Assembly: GCA_022843585.1 (NCBI GenBank)
Contig: JALHNJ010000002.1
Coordinates: 124,001-188,000 of the forward strand
Direction of reading: 5' to 3'
From: Chitinophagaceae bacterium
GTDB taxonomy: Bacteria; Bacteroidota; Bacteroidia; Chitinophagales; Chitinophagaceae
Length of the DNA stretch: 64,000 nt
Positions 1 through 9,281 of the stretch are shown here, piece after piece. Numbering within the stretch: position 1 is the first letter of the stretch; every line of letters begins with the position of its first letter. A program made the translations under genes and the position numbers. The notes under the pieces were generated by a model. The model saw nothing but the letters and a program-made list of their open reading frames with translations, was not told the origin of the DNA and did no database searches.

Positions 1-2369
1 ATATAGGGATCGACCCAGAGTCTAAATCCTTTCTCCCTGGTACCATCGGCAAAATAATTATAGCCATAATTTTGTTTCCTGGCTCCAGGGCCGATTCCTC
101 CTTTCCTGGGATAGGGTAAGGCAAAAGCCTGCCATTGGTGATTGCCATCAATACTTTTTACAGCATCCAGCAGAATTGTAAAGTTTGGTTCATTGGAACG
201 AAAGTAAGTGGACCCATAATAGGGAGAGTTGTATTCTCCGACATAATTTTTTATTAATTGGTTCAACGCCGCCGGATCAAGTAGTGCTAATTTAGCAAGC
301 GTAACAGAGTTTCGTAAAGGACCAAATTTCTCCGTATTTAAAAATCCATTCTCCACTTTCAAATCTTTTAATACAACCGAAGAAACGTCTGTAAAGGTTA
401 AAAGTCGTTTGGTAGTTCCATCCTCCCTGAACACTTCATTCAATTTACCCAGCGTAGCATTCTCGGGATTTACTAAAACATTTAAGAATTCAGCCGTTGC
501 TTCATCTGTGACAAATGCAGTAAGACTAAAAAAAGCTTTTTCCATTTCGGGTTTTGCTTCGGCCGTAATCAGCTCACTGATTTTTTTTGTTGGAGCAACC
601 ACCCATTGCAGCCATTCGGGTAAGCGCTCAATTAGTTTATCGTACTTTTCTTTTAGTTTAGCCAACTCTTCAATAAGGAAGCATCCGCCTTCCATGAATT
701 GAATAGGAACACCCGTAAATACTAATCCATAACAACTGAGCCATTTAGTATATTCATCGAGGGGGTTGCCTGTTCCACTCACCATTTTTACTCCAGCTCT
801 TTCGCTTGCCAGAATATATTCCTCGGTTGCTTTATCAATTCCCTTCACCCAATTCCCCATCAACAAGGTCAGGCTGTTATACTTATCGTAAAGCTTTTTA
901 ATCTCGTCAACAATGGGATCGATCTTATCTACTTCTTCCTGTGCTTTCGCCACTACTTCAATCGCTTTTTCTACTCCCTCCCTTGCTTTATTCACAGCAG
1001 TTTGCTGTAGTTGCAAATTCGCAGAGGCTGCATCTATTGCCAATTCAAAGGTTCGATCAGCAAGTCCATTAACAGCTGCGTTATAATCTTTTTGTAAGCG
1101 CTTCAGCTTTTCATTTATCTCCTTTTTTAAATTCTCCGCCGTTTCAGCTGCTTGTTTTGCAGCATTGATACTTGCATTTAATACTCTGATATCTGCCTCT
1201 AATCCCCCGATATCTCCAAGCAGTCCACGAACAACCTTATTACAAGGTCCTCTCAGCGGACGAGGCAAGCGGCCGCAACCCTTATCACTTATTTTTTTCC
1301 GGAGTTTTCCAATCTTACTATACAAACTTCCTATCCGATCAAGTGCATTGGCAGATATCCGAACACTGGCGCTGGCCAGCTCCGTGGCAATTCTTGTTTG
1401 TGTTATAAGGGCATTTTGCTGAACGTCAATTAATGCCGGATACTTAGCCCTGATCTCTTTTGCATTTTCCCATACCTTTTTTGCCTCGTCCAATACTTTT
1501 TGTTTTACTTCCAATAAGTCAGCTGCAATCCGCAATCCTTCCCTTGCAGTAACCAAATTTAATTGAGCAGTACCCAAGGACCCGTAATAATCATTTTGTA
1601 ATTTATAATAAGTTGCCGCCCATTTTGAATACTCTTCCACCAACGCCTGTGATCCCTTTTGTATTCCTGCAACTGACTTCTGCGCCACATACATCGCACC
1701 GAGATGAAATCCGGTTTTTGCTTTTAGATTTTCTTTAAATACATCATCATTTAAGATGAGTGTTTTTTTTATAAAATCTGCCGGCGCTGATAAGCGACTG
1801 GTCCAGCTAACCGGGTTACCCGCATTATCAAGCGGAACGGGTGTCAGCCCTTCTATATATTTTTCCAATACAAAATGCCGCAATTCTACTTCTCTTTCGG
1901 GATCCGTCAATTCAAAGATGTCTCCTGCATATGCATTCACGTATGTATGGGCAAAGATGTCGGAACTGGCATGGACGGAAAATCCGTAGCTGAAGGCAAT
2001 TGCTTCGGGAGTTTGTGCATTGGACAAAAGGTGTCGTAACCAATTATCTGTTTGCCAGCCGCCTTGTACTCCGGGGTGTGTTGTGGTTTGTCCAACCAAG
2101 GGATCAGGAAATACATCGGGGCCCAGACAGCCCATTCTGAATTTATCAGGATGGAGTTTTAATGCATTATAAATTGCATAGGGAACCAGATAGGTCTTCC
2201 CATCAATATTCACATGTGCATCATCTGCTACATCATTTAAAATTTGTTGAGCAATCCAAAGATGAGTTTTTAAAGACCAGGCAAAAGATTTTTGCTGAAT
2301 ACTCAATAGGAGCAATAAACTAATCAGGTACTTAAGGGCTATTCCCAGACAAGCTGCATTTTTATACAT
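1..2369 (-). CDS. Zinc-dependent phospholipase C-like secreted protein (partial)
   Basis: The frame opens at ATG 2369 and is still open at base 1, so 789 codons are visible and the C-terminus is missing. A signal peptide covers about residues 1-30 and is followed by W31 and H36. Further on are GCLGPDVFPD and a HxxxDxxxH cluster (HASSDIFAH). These spaced Trp/His/Asp residues are the metal ligands of the zinc-dependent phospholipase C / S1-P1 fold (PF00882-like). Residues about 250-490 are rich in Ala, Lys and Glu and look like a long coiled coil, which the short bacterial PLC enzymes lack. The rest is an unassigned domain. It is probably exported and acts on phospholipid or nucleic acid outside the cytoplasm (inference). 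The start follows a run of CCACCACCAC with no clear Shine-Dalgarno, and palindrome A lies 54 bp upstream. Confidence 0.72.
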   Translation of the reverse strand, partial: MYKNAACLGIALKYLISLLLLLSIQQKSFAWSLKTHLWIAQQILNDVADDAHVNIDGKTYLVPYAIYNALKLHPDKFRMGCLGPDVFPDPLVGQTTTHPGVQGGWQTDNWLRHLLSNAQTPEAIAFSYGFSVHASSDIFAHTYVNAYAGDIFELTDPEREVELRHFVLEKYIEGLTPVPLDNAGNPVSWTSRLSAPADFIKKTLILNDDVFKENLKAKTGFHLGAMYVAQKSVAGIQKGSQALVEEYSKWAATYYKLQNDYYGSLGTAQLNLVTAREGLRIAADLLEVKQKVLDEAKKVWENAKEIRAKYPALIDVQQNALITQTRIATELASASVRISANALDRIGSLYSKIGKLRKKISDKGCGRLPRPLRGPCNKVVRGLLGDIGGLEADIRVLNASINAAKQAAETAENLKKEINEKLKRLQKDYNAAVNGLADRTFELAIDAASANLQLQQTAVNKAREGVEKAIEVVAKAQEEVDKIDPIVDEIKKLYDKYNSLTLLMGNWVKGIDKATEEYILASERAGVKMVSGTGNPLDEYTKWLSCYGLVFTGVPIQFMEGGCFLIEELAKLKEKYDKLIERLPEWLQWVVAPTKKISELITAEAKPEMEKAFFSLTAFVTDEATAEFLNVLVNPENATLGKLNEVFREDGTTKRLLTFTDVSSVVLKDLKVENGFLNTEKFGPLRNSVTLAKLALLDPAALNQLIKNYVGEYNSPYYGSTYFRSNEPNFTILLDAVKSIDGNHQWQAFALPYPRKGGIGPGARKQNYGYNYFADGTREKGFRLWVDPY

Positions 2370-2422
2370 GGTGGTGGTGGTTAGTTGGTTCAACAACGTT
2401 AGACTGTTTAACCGAATTTAAC

Positions 2423-2442
2423 AATACCGCTAAAGTGGTATT
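2423..2442. promoter_or_regulatory. Palindrome A (AATACC-type inverted repeat)
   Basis: AATACCGC-TAAA-GTGGTATT has 8-bp arms with one G/T mismatch. It lies 54 bp upstream of the phospholipase-like gene and 30 bp past the stop of the AraC gene. The same motif recurs at 32749 and 36679, each time upstream of a leftward gene. A shared operator is inferred. A weak terminator for the AraC gene is the alternative. Confidence 0.4.
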
Positions 2443-2471
2443 TATTTTACTGTTTAATCCGGAGTCTAAAG

Positions 2472-3500
2472 TTATATACTCCTTTGGGCGTATTTTTCGC
2501 TGGCGAGGTTTTCGGACTTGTTAGTTGAATATCTTTGTTTACCCAATCTTTTTTGGACATGACCTGGTGAATAGCCAAAATGATTTTTGAAAGCGGTGGA
2601 GAAATTACCGGGATCACTGTAGCCGACCATCAATGCAATTGATAATAAAATCTCGTTGGTTCCCATCAGGAGTTCGTGCGCTTTCTTCATTCGCTGATCT
2701 TTGGAAAATTTTCCCACTGTCACTCCATAGCAATATTTAAAGATCATTTGTAATTTTTGTTCGCTTAATCCCAGTTTTCGGGCAAGTATCTCGACACTAT
2801 AATTGACCGAGAAATCGGCTACAATTATTCTCTTCACTTCTTCTGCTTTTTTTATATCCGCCAAATCAAAGGCTGGCATACTATCCAAGGTATTCAAATG
2901 ATGAACCATGTGAACCAATAAATCATTTACCTTTCTTTTAAAGAAATCTGCTGCGAGTTCCTCCAGCATTGAATAGGTTAGTATCTCATAAATGGCCTGT
3001 TCCATCCCGGGTGTCAGGAATACTACCCGGTCTAACAAATTTGCCGGGTCACCCTTATCTGCATTTTCAAAGTATGTGGCAAGCCGTGGGCAATGTGCAG
3101 CATAAGATTTCAATAAATCATTGCTCAAGGCAATTAAAAGTATCTCATAATTGCCGGCAGTATAAAGTTGGGTTGGTGATGTAGTGTTCCCCTCAAAAAT
3201 AATCTGATACTGGCGCTGTCTCCATTTATAGTGGTTTACCCCCTGCCAAAAAGTAATGAATTTATTTTCAAACTTTATCGGCCATTCACTTTCATCCAGC
3301 TTCACCGGTCTCTGTATACGAAATGAATTATACCCGATTGTAAAGTTATCTCCCTGAAAATGCTGTAAAATTATTTTACCGAAACTTCCTGTTGCAGTTG
3401 AAGAATGCGCACCCATGAGTTGGTGTAATCCGTCATCTACCACTTCTGTCTTGCTGAAGTTCAGTTCATTTTTATCGGTTTTACTTGTTAATTCATTCAT
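2472..3500 (-). CDS. AraC-family transcriptional regulator
   Basis: 342 residues. The last ~100 residues carry the two helix-turn-helix motifs of AraC/XylS proteins: a first helix pair around LARKLGLSEQKLQMIFK and the conserved second segment IALMVGYSDPGNFSTAFKNHFGYSP. The first ~240 residues are the variable sensor part and match no ligand domain I can name. It has the same overall plan as the regulator at 35564-36589 (long N-terminal region plus C-terminal AraC domain). It is divergent from the acyltransferase at 3574, with 73 bp between start codons, so the pair may share a control region. Ligand and targets are unknown. Confidence 0.9.
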   Translation of the reverse strand: MNELTSKTDKNELNFSKTEVVDDGLHQLMGAHSSTATGSFGKIILQHFQGDNFTIGYNSFRIQRPVKLDESEWPIKFENKFITFWQGVNHYKWRQRQYQIIFEGNTTSPTQLYTAGNYEILLIALSNDLLKSYAAHCPRLATYFENADKGDPANLLDRVVFLTPGMEQAIYEILTYSMLEELAADFFKRKVNDLLVHMVHHLNTLDSMPAFDLADIKKAEEVKRIIVADFSVNYSVEILARKLGLSEQKLQMIFKYCYGVTVGKFSKDQRMKKAHELLMGTNEILLSIALMVGYSDPGNFSTAFKNHFGYSPGHVQKRLGKQRYSTNKSENLASEKYAQRSI

Positions 3501-3573
3501 AGGTGTATAGGTTCACAATTCATTTTACCTGATTCAAAACCTTTCAACTCAATCCAGCTTATAGCTTGCAGCC

Positions 3574-4164
3574 ATGTTATTCTGTAAACCCCCAGCGAGA
3601 TCCGGGATACTGATCGAAGTGCCATTTGGACAATCCAATTGTATCCACTTCCGTTCCCTTGATCTGAAAAAAGATATGGCGATCCTGCAGTATTGGGCGA
3701 ATACCAATCCTGTCCCACTACATTTCCAACCGGATGTCACAAACGATAATTTGAAAGCGCATTATTCCTCTTTACAAAAGAATGCGGATGCACATTCCTT
3801 TATCGGCTTATTGGATGAACAACTGATCTGCCGGATCGATTGTTACCGCCTACAGACCGCTGCATTAGGTCAACATATGTCCTTCCGTTCTCATGACGCA
3901 GGTATTCATTTATTCATGGCTCCTCAGAAAGACCCTATTCAAGGATTAAGCTCTGCATTGCTGCAAACATTTATGTTGTACTATTTCAAGTTTCCCGAAG
4001 CACAATGTTTATATGCAGAACCCGATATCTATAACCATAAAGCCTGCCAGCTACTCCGCAAATGCGGTTTTGCATTTGTCCAGAATATTATTCTTTCCCA
4101 TCATGCAGCAAGTCTTTATCTAATGACCAAGCATCAATTTCATCTATTGTATCAAAAAGGGTAA
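3574..4164 (+). CDS. GNAT-type acyltransferase, IucB/AlcB-like
   Basis: 196 residues. The pattern fits the siderophore N-acyltransferase branch of the GNAT superfamily (IucB, AlcB, RhbD). An early FRSLDLKKD...YWANTNPV segment corresponds to the family's W-x-N-x-x-x-V motif. Later come DAGIHLFM and the C-terminal AEPDIYNHKACQLLRKCGF, equivalent to the EPD..N....L...GF acyl-CoA-binding end. Such enzymes acylate hydroxylamines or amines in siderophore assembly. No other siderophore gene is visible here, so the substrate is unknown. It is divergent from an AraC regulator, which may control it. The ATG at 3574 overlaps no neighbour and gives the full domain. Confidence 0.68.
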   Translation: MLFCKPPARSGILIEVPFGQSNCIHFRSLDLKKDMAILQYWANTNPVPLHFQPDVTNDNLKAHYSSLQKNADAHSFIGLLDEQLICRIDCYRLQTAALGQHMSFRSHDAGIHLFMAPQKDPIQGLSSALLQTFMLYYFKFPEAQCLYAEPDIYNHKACQLLRKCGFAFVQNIILSHHAASLYLMTKHQFHLLYQKG

Positions 4165-4580
4165 CTATACTTTCGCTTTCTATTTGTTCCAGTAATACAA
4201 ATTTCGATTCTGACAGTTTAAATCACTATATGAAATGAAGTGTAGTTTATATGAAAAAAATAAAAAAGGATGCCCTATTGAAATAGAAAGTGTTGTGGTA
4301 ATGTTGAGAGAATTACAAGAAGGTTAAAGAAGAAGATGGCAGTTAACGTAAGATTAAAAGAGCTGAACAACAAATCGGGTCAAGACAATATAAAATAAGA
4401 CAGCCAAATACTCGACCGGTTTCGTTCAACATCTATTTATTGCATGCCCGTTAATTGCAACGAAATCCTAGTTATTTGTGTGTTGTGTTTATTCTACTAT
4501 TGTATTAATTAAATTTGTTTCCTTATATATTTCATTTTTTCCAATATTAATTTGTGACAATAACCTTACATCAAATCCAC
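4165..4580. other. Intergenic region, no gene seen
   Basis: About 415 bp of AT-rich sequence between convergent genes. Reading frames are very short and I see no convincing hairpin-plus-T terminator, tRNA or repeat. Confidence 0.5.
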
Positions 4581-5081
4581 TTATTCTTTGTACAATATGC
4601 CATTAATAAAAACTTCACCACCGAGTTCTTTTACATCATAATTTAGCCACCCACTGGATGTTTTTTTCCATGTTTCAATGTGCTTTTGAGTAGTAATAAT
4701 TGTATCTTTTGTTTTACCGTCCTGGCGAAACATTACTCTTTCCCATCTTTGAGAGGTATGGGCAATTGCACTGTCACCGTATGCCTGAATACTATCCACA
4801 ATAAACTTGTTATTTAAAGTGGTGTCAATGATAGCCCAATCTCTAAGTGTGTATTCTTTCTGCTTTTCACGGGTTATAATTTCACCACTCTGATCTTTAA
4901 TCACAAAATCAGGAGGTATTAAGTCCATGTATAAATTAATATTCTTTGTATTTACAGCCTCCACACATTTATCTAATTGACTTTGTATAGCCGTTTTAAT
5001 TTCTAAATTCGACTGAGTCTTTTTCGCTCTGCATCCGAAAATGCAAATTACAGCAAGGCAAAATAGGGGAAATAATTTCAT
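4581..5081 (-). CDS. NTF2/SnoaL-like lipoprotein
   Basis: 166 residues. A short signal ends in FGC17, a plausible lipobox for export to the periplasm or outer membrane. The mature part (QSQLDKCVEAVNTKNINLYMDL, DFVIKDQSG, ending WKKTSSGWLNYDV) has the rhythm of DUF4440/SnoaL-like domains: a helical start followed by curved beta strands. That fold often binds small molecules or serves as a non-catalytic partner. It is the last gene of the four-gene leftward operon 9062-4581, starting 10 bp after the M3 peptidase stop. Specific function unknown. Confidence 0.65.
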   Translation of the reverse strand: MKLFPLFCLAVICIFGCRAKKTQSNLEIKTAIQSQLDKCVEAVNTKNINLYMDLIPPDFVIKDQSGEIITREKQKEYTLRDWAIIDTTLNNKFIVDSIQAYGDSAIAHTSQRWERVMFRQDGKTKDTIITTQKHIETWKKTSSGWLNYDVKELGGEVFINGILYKE

Positions 5082-5091
5082 ACTAAGAATT

Positions 5092-6930
5092 TTATTTGTT
5101 GAGCTTTAACAATTCAGATTTAATAAATTCAATAACATCAGGGCAAAAGTTTACATCATTTATATTTATTTCCATAAAGTCTCTTAGTAAATTTGAAGGA
5201 CTATCAGTATACCCGTTCTTTAGAAAGCGATTATACTTTGCTGAAAATGATTTTTTATCATTTAGAAATTGCTGAAAATATCGAATCGCTAAAAGGGAGG
5301 CTACCATGTCATTAATATTATGCATTGGAGCTTTGAAATTTGTTTCAAGCCTCATCCAAAACACTTTTTGTTCAGGTGTTTTCGTGTAGTCACGGTATTT
5401 GCTTCCAATTAAAAACGTAATACTATCAAGATCAGAAGGTTTAGTTATATTTTCTTTAATGATCCCTTGTAGAAGATTGTACTCAATAGCAGCCTCTTCA
5501 GCACTTCCGAATAAAACAAAAAGCCTTTCTATATATTTTGACAAATAAAAATTTTGCTCAATGCTATCTTTTGCATTTTCATATAAGTAGTATGAAACCA
5601 ATAGTTCATTAAATTTTCCAAAAGACTCGGTAAAATACCCTGGTCCGGACCCATTCAATAAGGAAACCTTGTTTTCATTCATTAAGGAAGCTTGAACAGC
5701 ATGACCGGCTTCATGAGAAATTAACATCAAATCAATAAAATATCCCTCATAACTATTTGCATAAAAAATACTGACATCTATAGGATATACGCTTGCTACA
5801 CCCTGCATTCCCATTCTGTTTTTTCCTCCAACAATGTCAAGCCTTCCATTACGAGGATTAAGCAACTGACGAGCCTGGGAATAGTAATCATTACCTAGTT
5901 CCTGAAAACTATTTAAAAGTATTTCTGTTGTTTCCGTTATTGAATACCGCTTCAAATCATTTTTATGTTGTCGTGAATGTTTTTTTGCGAAAGATGAGTT
6001 GGCTTCTATTCCTCTAAAGATTGTTTGCAAAGTAGTATCATACAAGGAGAGTTTATCGCAATTCTCCTGTATAAGATTCTTGTATTTTTTTGCAACGGAA
6101 AATGCATTCAAACCTTTTATCATTTGAATATACTGATAACCCAGCGGGCTTGCTACTGTTGAATATGCTTTATACAATTTTTGTTCGCCTTCTGCTCTTA
6201 CACTTTCATCTGGATGATTTTGCCAGGCTTTCATGTCATTAAATAAATCGAAAGTGTCAGTAGCACTATATATTATATCAGTTGCTATTGAGTTAATTAA
6301 ATTATCATAATACCGGTTGTTTTTAAGATAATTAAAGGATTTTAACAGGTCTGTTTCTGATGGAGATAGTTCATGAATTCTATTATTAATGATGCCGTTT
6401 ACATAATATGCATATGGTTTCATTGTTGGCAATGCCAACACACTATTCAGCGTTTTGTGCGGCACCGCTCTAATATAATTTCGATACATACTCCGCTGTG
6501 TCAGCATTACATCATAAATGGAATCTTCTAAAACTAAAGCACTTTGATTAGTAGTGTTTGTAGCGTACTGCAAAAAAAGATACAAATCCATTTTTCGAAA
6601 ATCATATTCTAGCTGACTAAGTTCTTGGATTAATTCCTCCAAATTTTGTACTGTCGCCTGTTTATTTAGGTTTCGTTTATAACTTACAATCCTATTGTTA
6701 AAATTATTCAGGTATTTTCTAAACTCCGCCTCTGATTTAAAAAAATTCTTTTCAAGATCGTATTTATAAAGGGTTGCCAAACTATCTGGTACTGGTTTGA
6801 ATATTTGCTGGCTGTAAATTTTAGAAATACAGATTACAAAAAAAGAAAAATGGATCAGTAGGATTTTACTCCTTTGTCTCATTTTTGAAAGTGATGCTAT
6901 AAATTTTGTTGGTGAAATTCTATTTTCCAT
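5092..6930 (-). CDS. M3-family metallopeptidase (oligoendopeptidase F-like), exported
   Basis: The zinc site HEAGH lies near residue 404, followed ~35 residues later by FTESFGKFNELL, where the third ligand and helix of M3 peptidases are expected. Length (about 612 residues) fits oligoendopeptidase F. The N-terminus holds a signal segment (ILLIHFSFFVICIS, then a Ser-Gln end), so this version is exported, unlike most cytoplasmic PepF enzymes. I chose ATG 6930 because it follows the upstream stop at 6956; ATG 6882 is an equally good start just before the signal. Starts further upstream would run into the previous gene. Third gene of a four-gene operon. Confidence 0.85.
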   Translation of the reverse strand: MENRISPTKFIASLSKMRQRSKILLIHFSFFVICISKIYSQQIFKPVPDSLATLYKYDLEKNFFKSEAEFRKYLNNFNNRIVSYKRNLNKQATVQNLEELIQELSQLEYDFRKMDLYLFLQYATNTTNQSALVLEDSIYDVMLTQRSMYRNYIRAVPHKTLNSVLALPTMKPYAYYVNGIINNRIHELSPSETDLLKSFNYLKNNRYYDNLINSIATDIIYSATDTFDLFNDMKAWQNHPDESVRAEGEQKLYKAYSTVASPLGYQYIQMIKGLNAFSVAKKYKNLIQENCDKLSLYDTTLQTIFRGIEANSSFAKKHSRQHKNDLKRYSITETTEILLNSFQELGNDYYSQARQLLNPRNGRLDIVGGKNRMGMQGVASVYPIDVSIFYANSYEGYFIDLMLISHEAGHAVQASLMNENKVSLLNGSGPGYFTESFGKFNELLVSYYLYENAKDSIEQNFYLSKYIERLFVLFGSAEEAAIEYNLLQGIIKENITKPSDLDSITFLIGSKYRDYTKTPEQKVFWMRLETNFKAPMHNINDMVASLLAIRYFQQFLNDKKSFSAKYNRFLKNGYTDSPSNLLRDFMEININDVNFCPDVIEFIKSELLKLNK

Positions 6931-6955
6931 TGCTCTGTTTTTAATGGTTAGCCAT

Positions 6956-7837
6956 TTACCTTGGTACATACTTGTTGGTTGAGAAACGCTCAGCCTCAAA
7001 TTCATAGAAGTTTTTAAAATAATTGGGCGGAGGTTGAATCCCATCTGCAACATAGACAAGCCAAAAGCTTGGAACTTCAGGATAAAAATATTTGAATATG
7101 CCTTTTTTGGATTTTTGAGTTGAAGCCCTTTTATTTTGTTTAGGTAACCAAGTACTAAAGATCATGTTCTCTCTATATTGAAATTGATGAACCAGTTCGT
7201 GAGAAAATAACTGAAATGGCTCACTAACATCTTTTGCAAATACTAAACAACCACCTAAACTATATGCTTCTGTAAAATCACCGAGTAATCTATTTTGAAG
7301 AAGTGTATTTGTTGGATGTGTAAAAATAGTTTCACCTGTTCTGATGGTTTTATCAAAGTCAAACCTGCGACCCTCTTTAAAACCAAAAAGAATAGTAATC
7401 AAACTGACAGGAAGAATTCTTACCTGAATTTTTGACTTTTTTTCTAAATTGAAGTCAAGCCTTGTTAAGCCCAAATTTATATGGTAATTGGCAAAAGCAG
7501 GTTTTGCAAGTGCAGCATTCTCAGTAACAGACAAGCCTACTGAATGTATAAGTTTAGCGGGCCAGCCATACAAATAGGTCTTTTCCTTATTAATTAAATA
7601 GGTAGTTTTTTTACCTGCATAAATGAAGAGACCTCCTACGCTGCCTTTCCAAAGTCCCTGAATAAAAGCTGTATGCAGTTTGGTGCTTTTTGATTTATTA
7701 ATCATTGAGCCTATACCTGCTGTTAAACCATTGAATCCAACATTATAAACAAACAGGTGTAAATCCTGATTCGGTTGAGGTTTTACATCTTTTGAAAAGA
7801 ACAATATAGCAATTAATAAAAGCAGCTTTCTATGCAT
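6956..7837 (-). CDS. Exported protein with HELVHQF motif
   Basis: 293 residues from ATG 7837, a start chosen because it directly precedes a signal peptide (KLLLLIAILFFS) and follows the upstream stop by 19 bp. The body has several hydrophobic or beta-rich stretches. Near the C-terminus, SHELVHQFQYREN contains HExxH, the zinc-binding motif of gluzincin peptidases, with FYEFEAERF ~60 residues later as a possible third Glu ligand. I do not recognise a named family. A membrane-associated metalloprotease-like protein is inferred from the motif alone. It sits between a dioxygenase fusion and an M3 peptidase in one operon. Confidence 0.55.
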   Translation of the reverse strand: MHRKLLLLIAILFFSKDVKPQPNQDLHLFVYNVGFNGLTAGIGSMINKSKSTKLHTAFIQGLWKGSVGGLFIYAGKKTTYLINKEKTYLYGWPAKLIHSVGLSVTENAALAKPAFANYHINLGLTRLDFNLEKKSKIQVRILPVSLITILFGFKEGRRFDFDKTIRTGETIFTHPTNTLLQNRLLGDFTEAYSLGGCLVFAKDVSEPFQLFSHELVHQFQYRENMIFSTWLPKQNKRASTQKSKKGIFKYFYPEVPSFWLVYVADGIQPPPNYFKNFYEFEAERFSTNKYVPR

Positions 7838-7856
7838 GGTCTGATTTAAAAAACGT

Positions 7857-9062
7857 TTACAATTTGAAGTATTCATTGATAGTTTCATCAAGCCTTTGTA
7901 AAAGCATATTAAAATTTTGTTGAGTAGGTTTTAAATTGACGTATTTGCCAATGATATTGCTCCTTTTATAAAGAAGGAATGTGTTATTGGTATTTGCATC
8001 AATTTTAGTGAGGTACACATCTGATTCAACATCAGAAAAAGAAGGCACATAAGTTAAAGCCGTCCTTACAATATTAAGTTCCTTCCCAAGATTTTCCAAT
8101 TCAGCTTGCCTTGTTTGTTTATTGTAACCATTATTGCTGCCATAAATAAAATAAACTTTCAGAAACTTGTCTCTTTTTATACCTTCTACTTCCAGAAATT
8201 TTAACCACTCCTTAATTTCAGCCCAGTTAGGGTTATTGCCAACAAAATAGAGAATGCCATGGTATCTTCCATACTTGCATACAGGACAAGCTCTTGATCC
8301 TTTATCAGGACCCCAGGCATGGTATGGTGCAAATGAAATAATATCTTCTCCAGGCTTCTTCCCATTATCAACTACAGAACCGCTTTCTCTGGGGTAATTG
8401 GGGATATTAAGACCCAAGAAAATATTTCTCTCGCCAATGGAAAGTTGATCCTTTTCAATTAGTCTTACTACGCCTGTGCCAGCCCTGTTTTCCATTTTAA
8501 TTCTTTTTTTGGTGGTCATCAGCAGATCATCATCAAAAACAATATCATCAATGTAATACTCTGGAATATTATTGGGTTCCTTCACTGTAAGGTGAATATG
8601 GGCTAATTCTGTGCCATCGGGATATGGGCCTGGCCTCACCGTGTAGATTGAATATTTACCATTACTATCAGTTTTTACCCAACCCCTGATATAACCATGT
8701 GTTTGCCCTAGATTATTGGGAACCATACTGCGTTTTTCTTCAGGCTTATGGATATATCTGCCCTCCGTATTGGTTTGATAATAATAAACCAGAACATCGG
8801 TGGCAGGAGTAATGCCATCAGGAAGATATACTATACCTGTTAATAGGAGCTTTTGGCCTGTCAGCGTCCAGCCTGAGCTAGTATCTATACTATTTATTAG
8901 TTTTTCTATTCCACTATATACAAACTCCCGGTTTTCTAATGACCGACCAACAGTGTTTTCGCCAGCCGACCTAAAATTCTTTGAATCTTTATTTTGTGAG
9001 GTGCATCTGGTAGTGTTAATAAAAACTAAAAGCAGAGCCGCTGCTAAATACTTCCGATTCAT
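7857..9062 (-). CDS. Lipoprotein: intradiol dioxygenase-like domain fused to a thioredoxin-like domain
   Basis: 401 residues with a lipoprotein-type signal ending at C20. Residues ~45-200 match the intradiol ring-cleavage dioxygenase beta-sandwich: LTGIVYLPDGITPATDVLVYYY, then YIRGWVKTDSNGKYSIYTVRPGPYP and ELAHIHLTV, where the HxH supplies iron ligands. Residues ~240-400 hold HAWGPDKGSRACPVCKYG, with CPVC near 258-261, and then alternating strands and helices like a redoxin or thioredoxin fold. The cytosolic catechol dioxygenases have no such tail and no lipid anchor. It is the first gene of the 9062-4581 operon. Whether it still cleaves aromatic rings is unknown. Confidence 0.72.
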   Translation of the reverse strand: MNRKYLAAALLLVFINTTRCTSQNKDSKNFRSAGENTVGRSLENREFVYSGIEKLINSIDTSSGWTLTGQKLLLTGIVYLPDGITPATDVLVYYYQTNTEGRYIHKPEEKRSMVPNNLGQTHGYIRGWVKTDSNGKYSIYTVRPGPYPDGTELAHIHLTVKEPNNIPEYYIDDIVFDDDLLMTTKKRIKMENRAGTGVVRLIEKDQLSIGERNIFLGLNIPNYPRESGSVVDNGKKPGEDIISFAPYHAWGPDKGSRACPVCKYGRYHGILYFVGNNPNWAEIKEWLKFLEVEGIKRDKFLKVYFIYGSNNGYNKQTRQAELENLGKELNIVRTALTYVPSFSDVESDVYLTKIDANTNNTFLLYKRSNIIGKYVNLKPTQQNFNMLLQRLDETINEYFKL

Positions 9063-9281
9063 TGAATTACTGTTTTATTCCAACTTACTTATCTTGTCTA
9101 AACTAAGTTGATACAAAAAAGTGAATAGATAATTATATTTTGATAAAGTGCTGGTATTTCTACTTGAAACAACCTTTTAAAGAGATGGAAAGAAAGGCCC
9201 AATAGTAAAGATATCAAACAGAAATTTGTGAAATGAAATGACAATAGTGTTAAATCGGCAAAATGACAAACAGTAAAATTA
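9063..9281. other. Intergenic region upstream of the envelope operon
   Basis: 219 bp between the LytTR regulator gene and the four-gene operon that runs in the same direction. It probably contains that operon's promoter. I see no clear TAnnTTTG element or terminator. Confidence 0.3.

Noticed and set aside
409-1989. Rightward frames inside the phospholipase-like gene
   Set aside because: They are antisense to a continuous 789-codon frame with clear motifs.
3497-3740. Leftward frames opposite the acyltransferase start
   Set aside because: No domain; they overlap the divergent AraC/acyltransferase control region.
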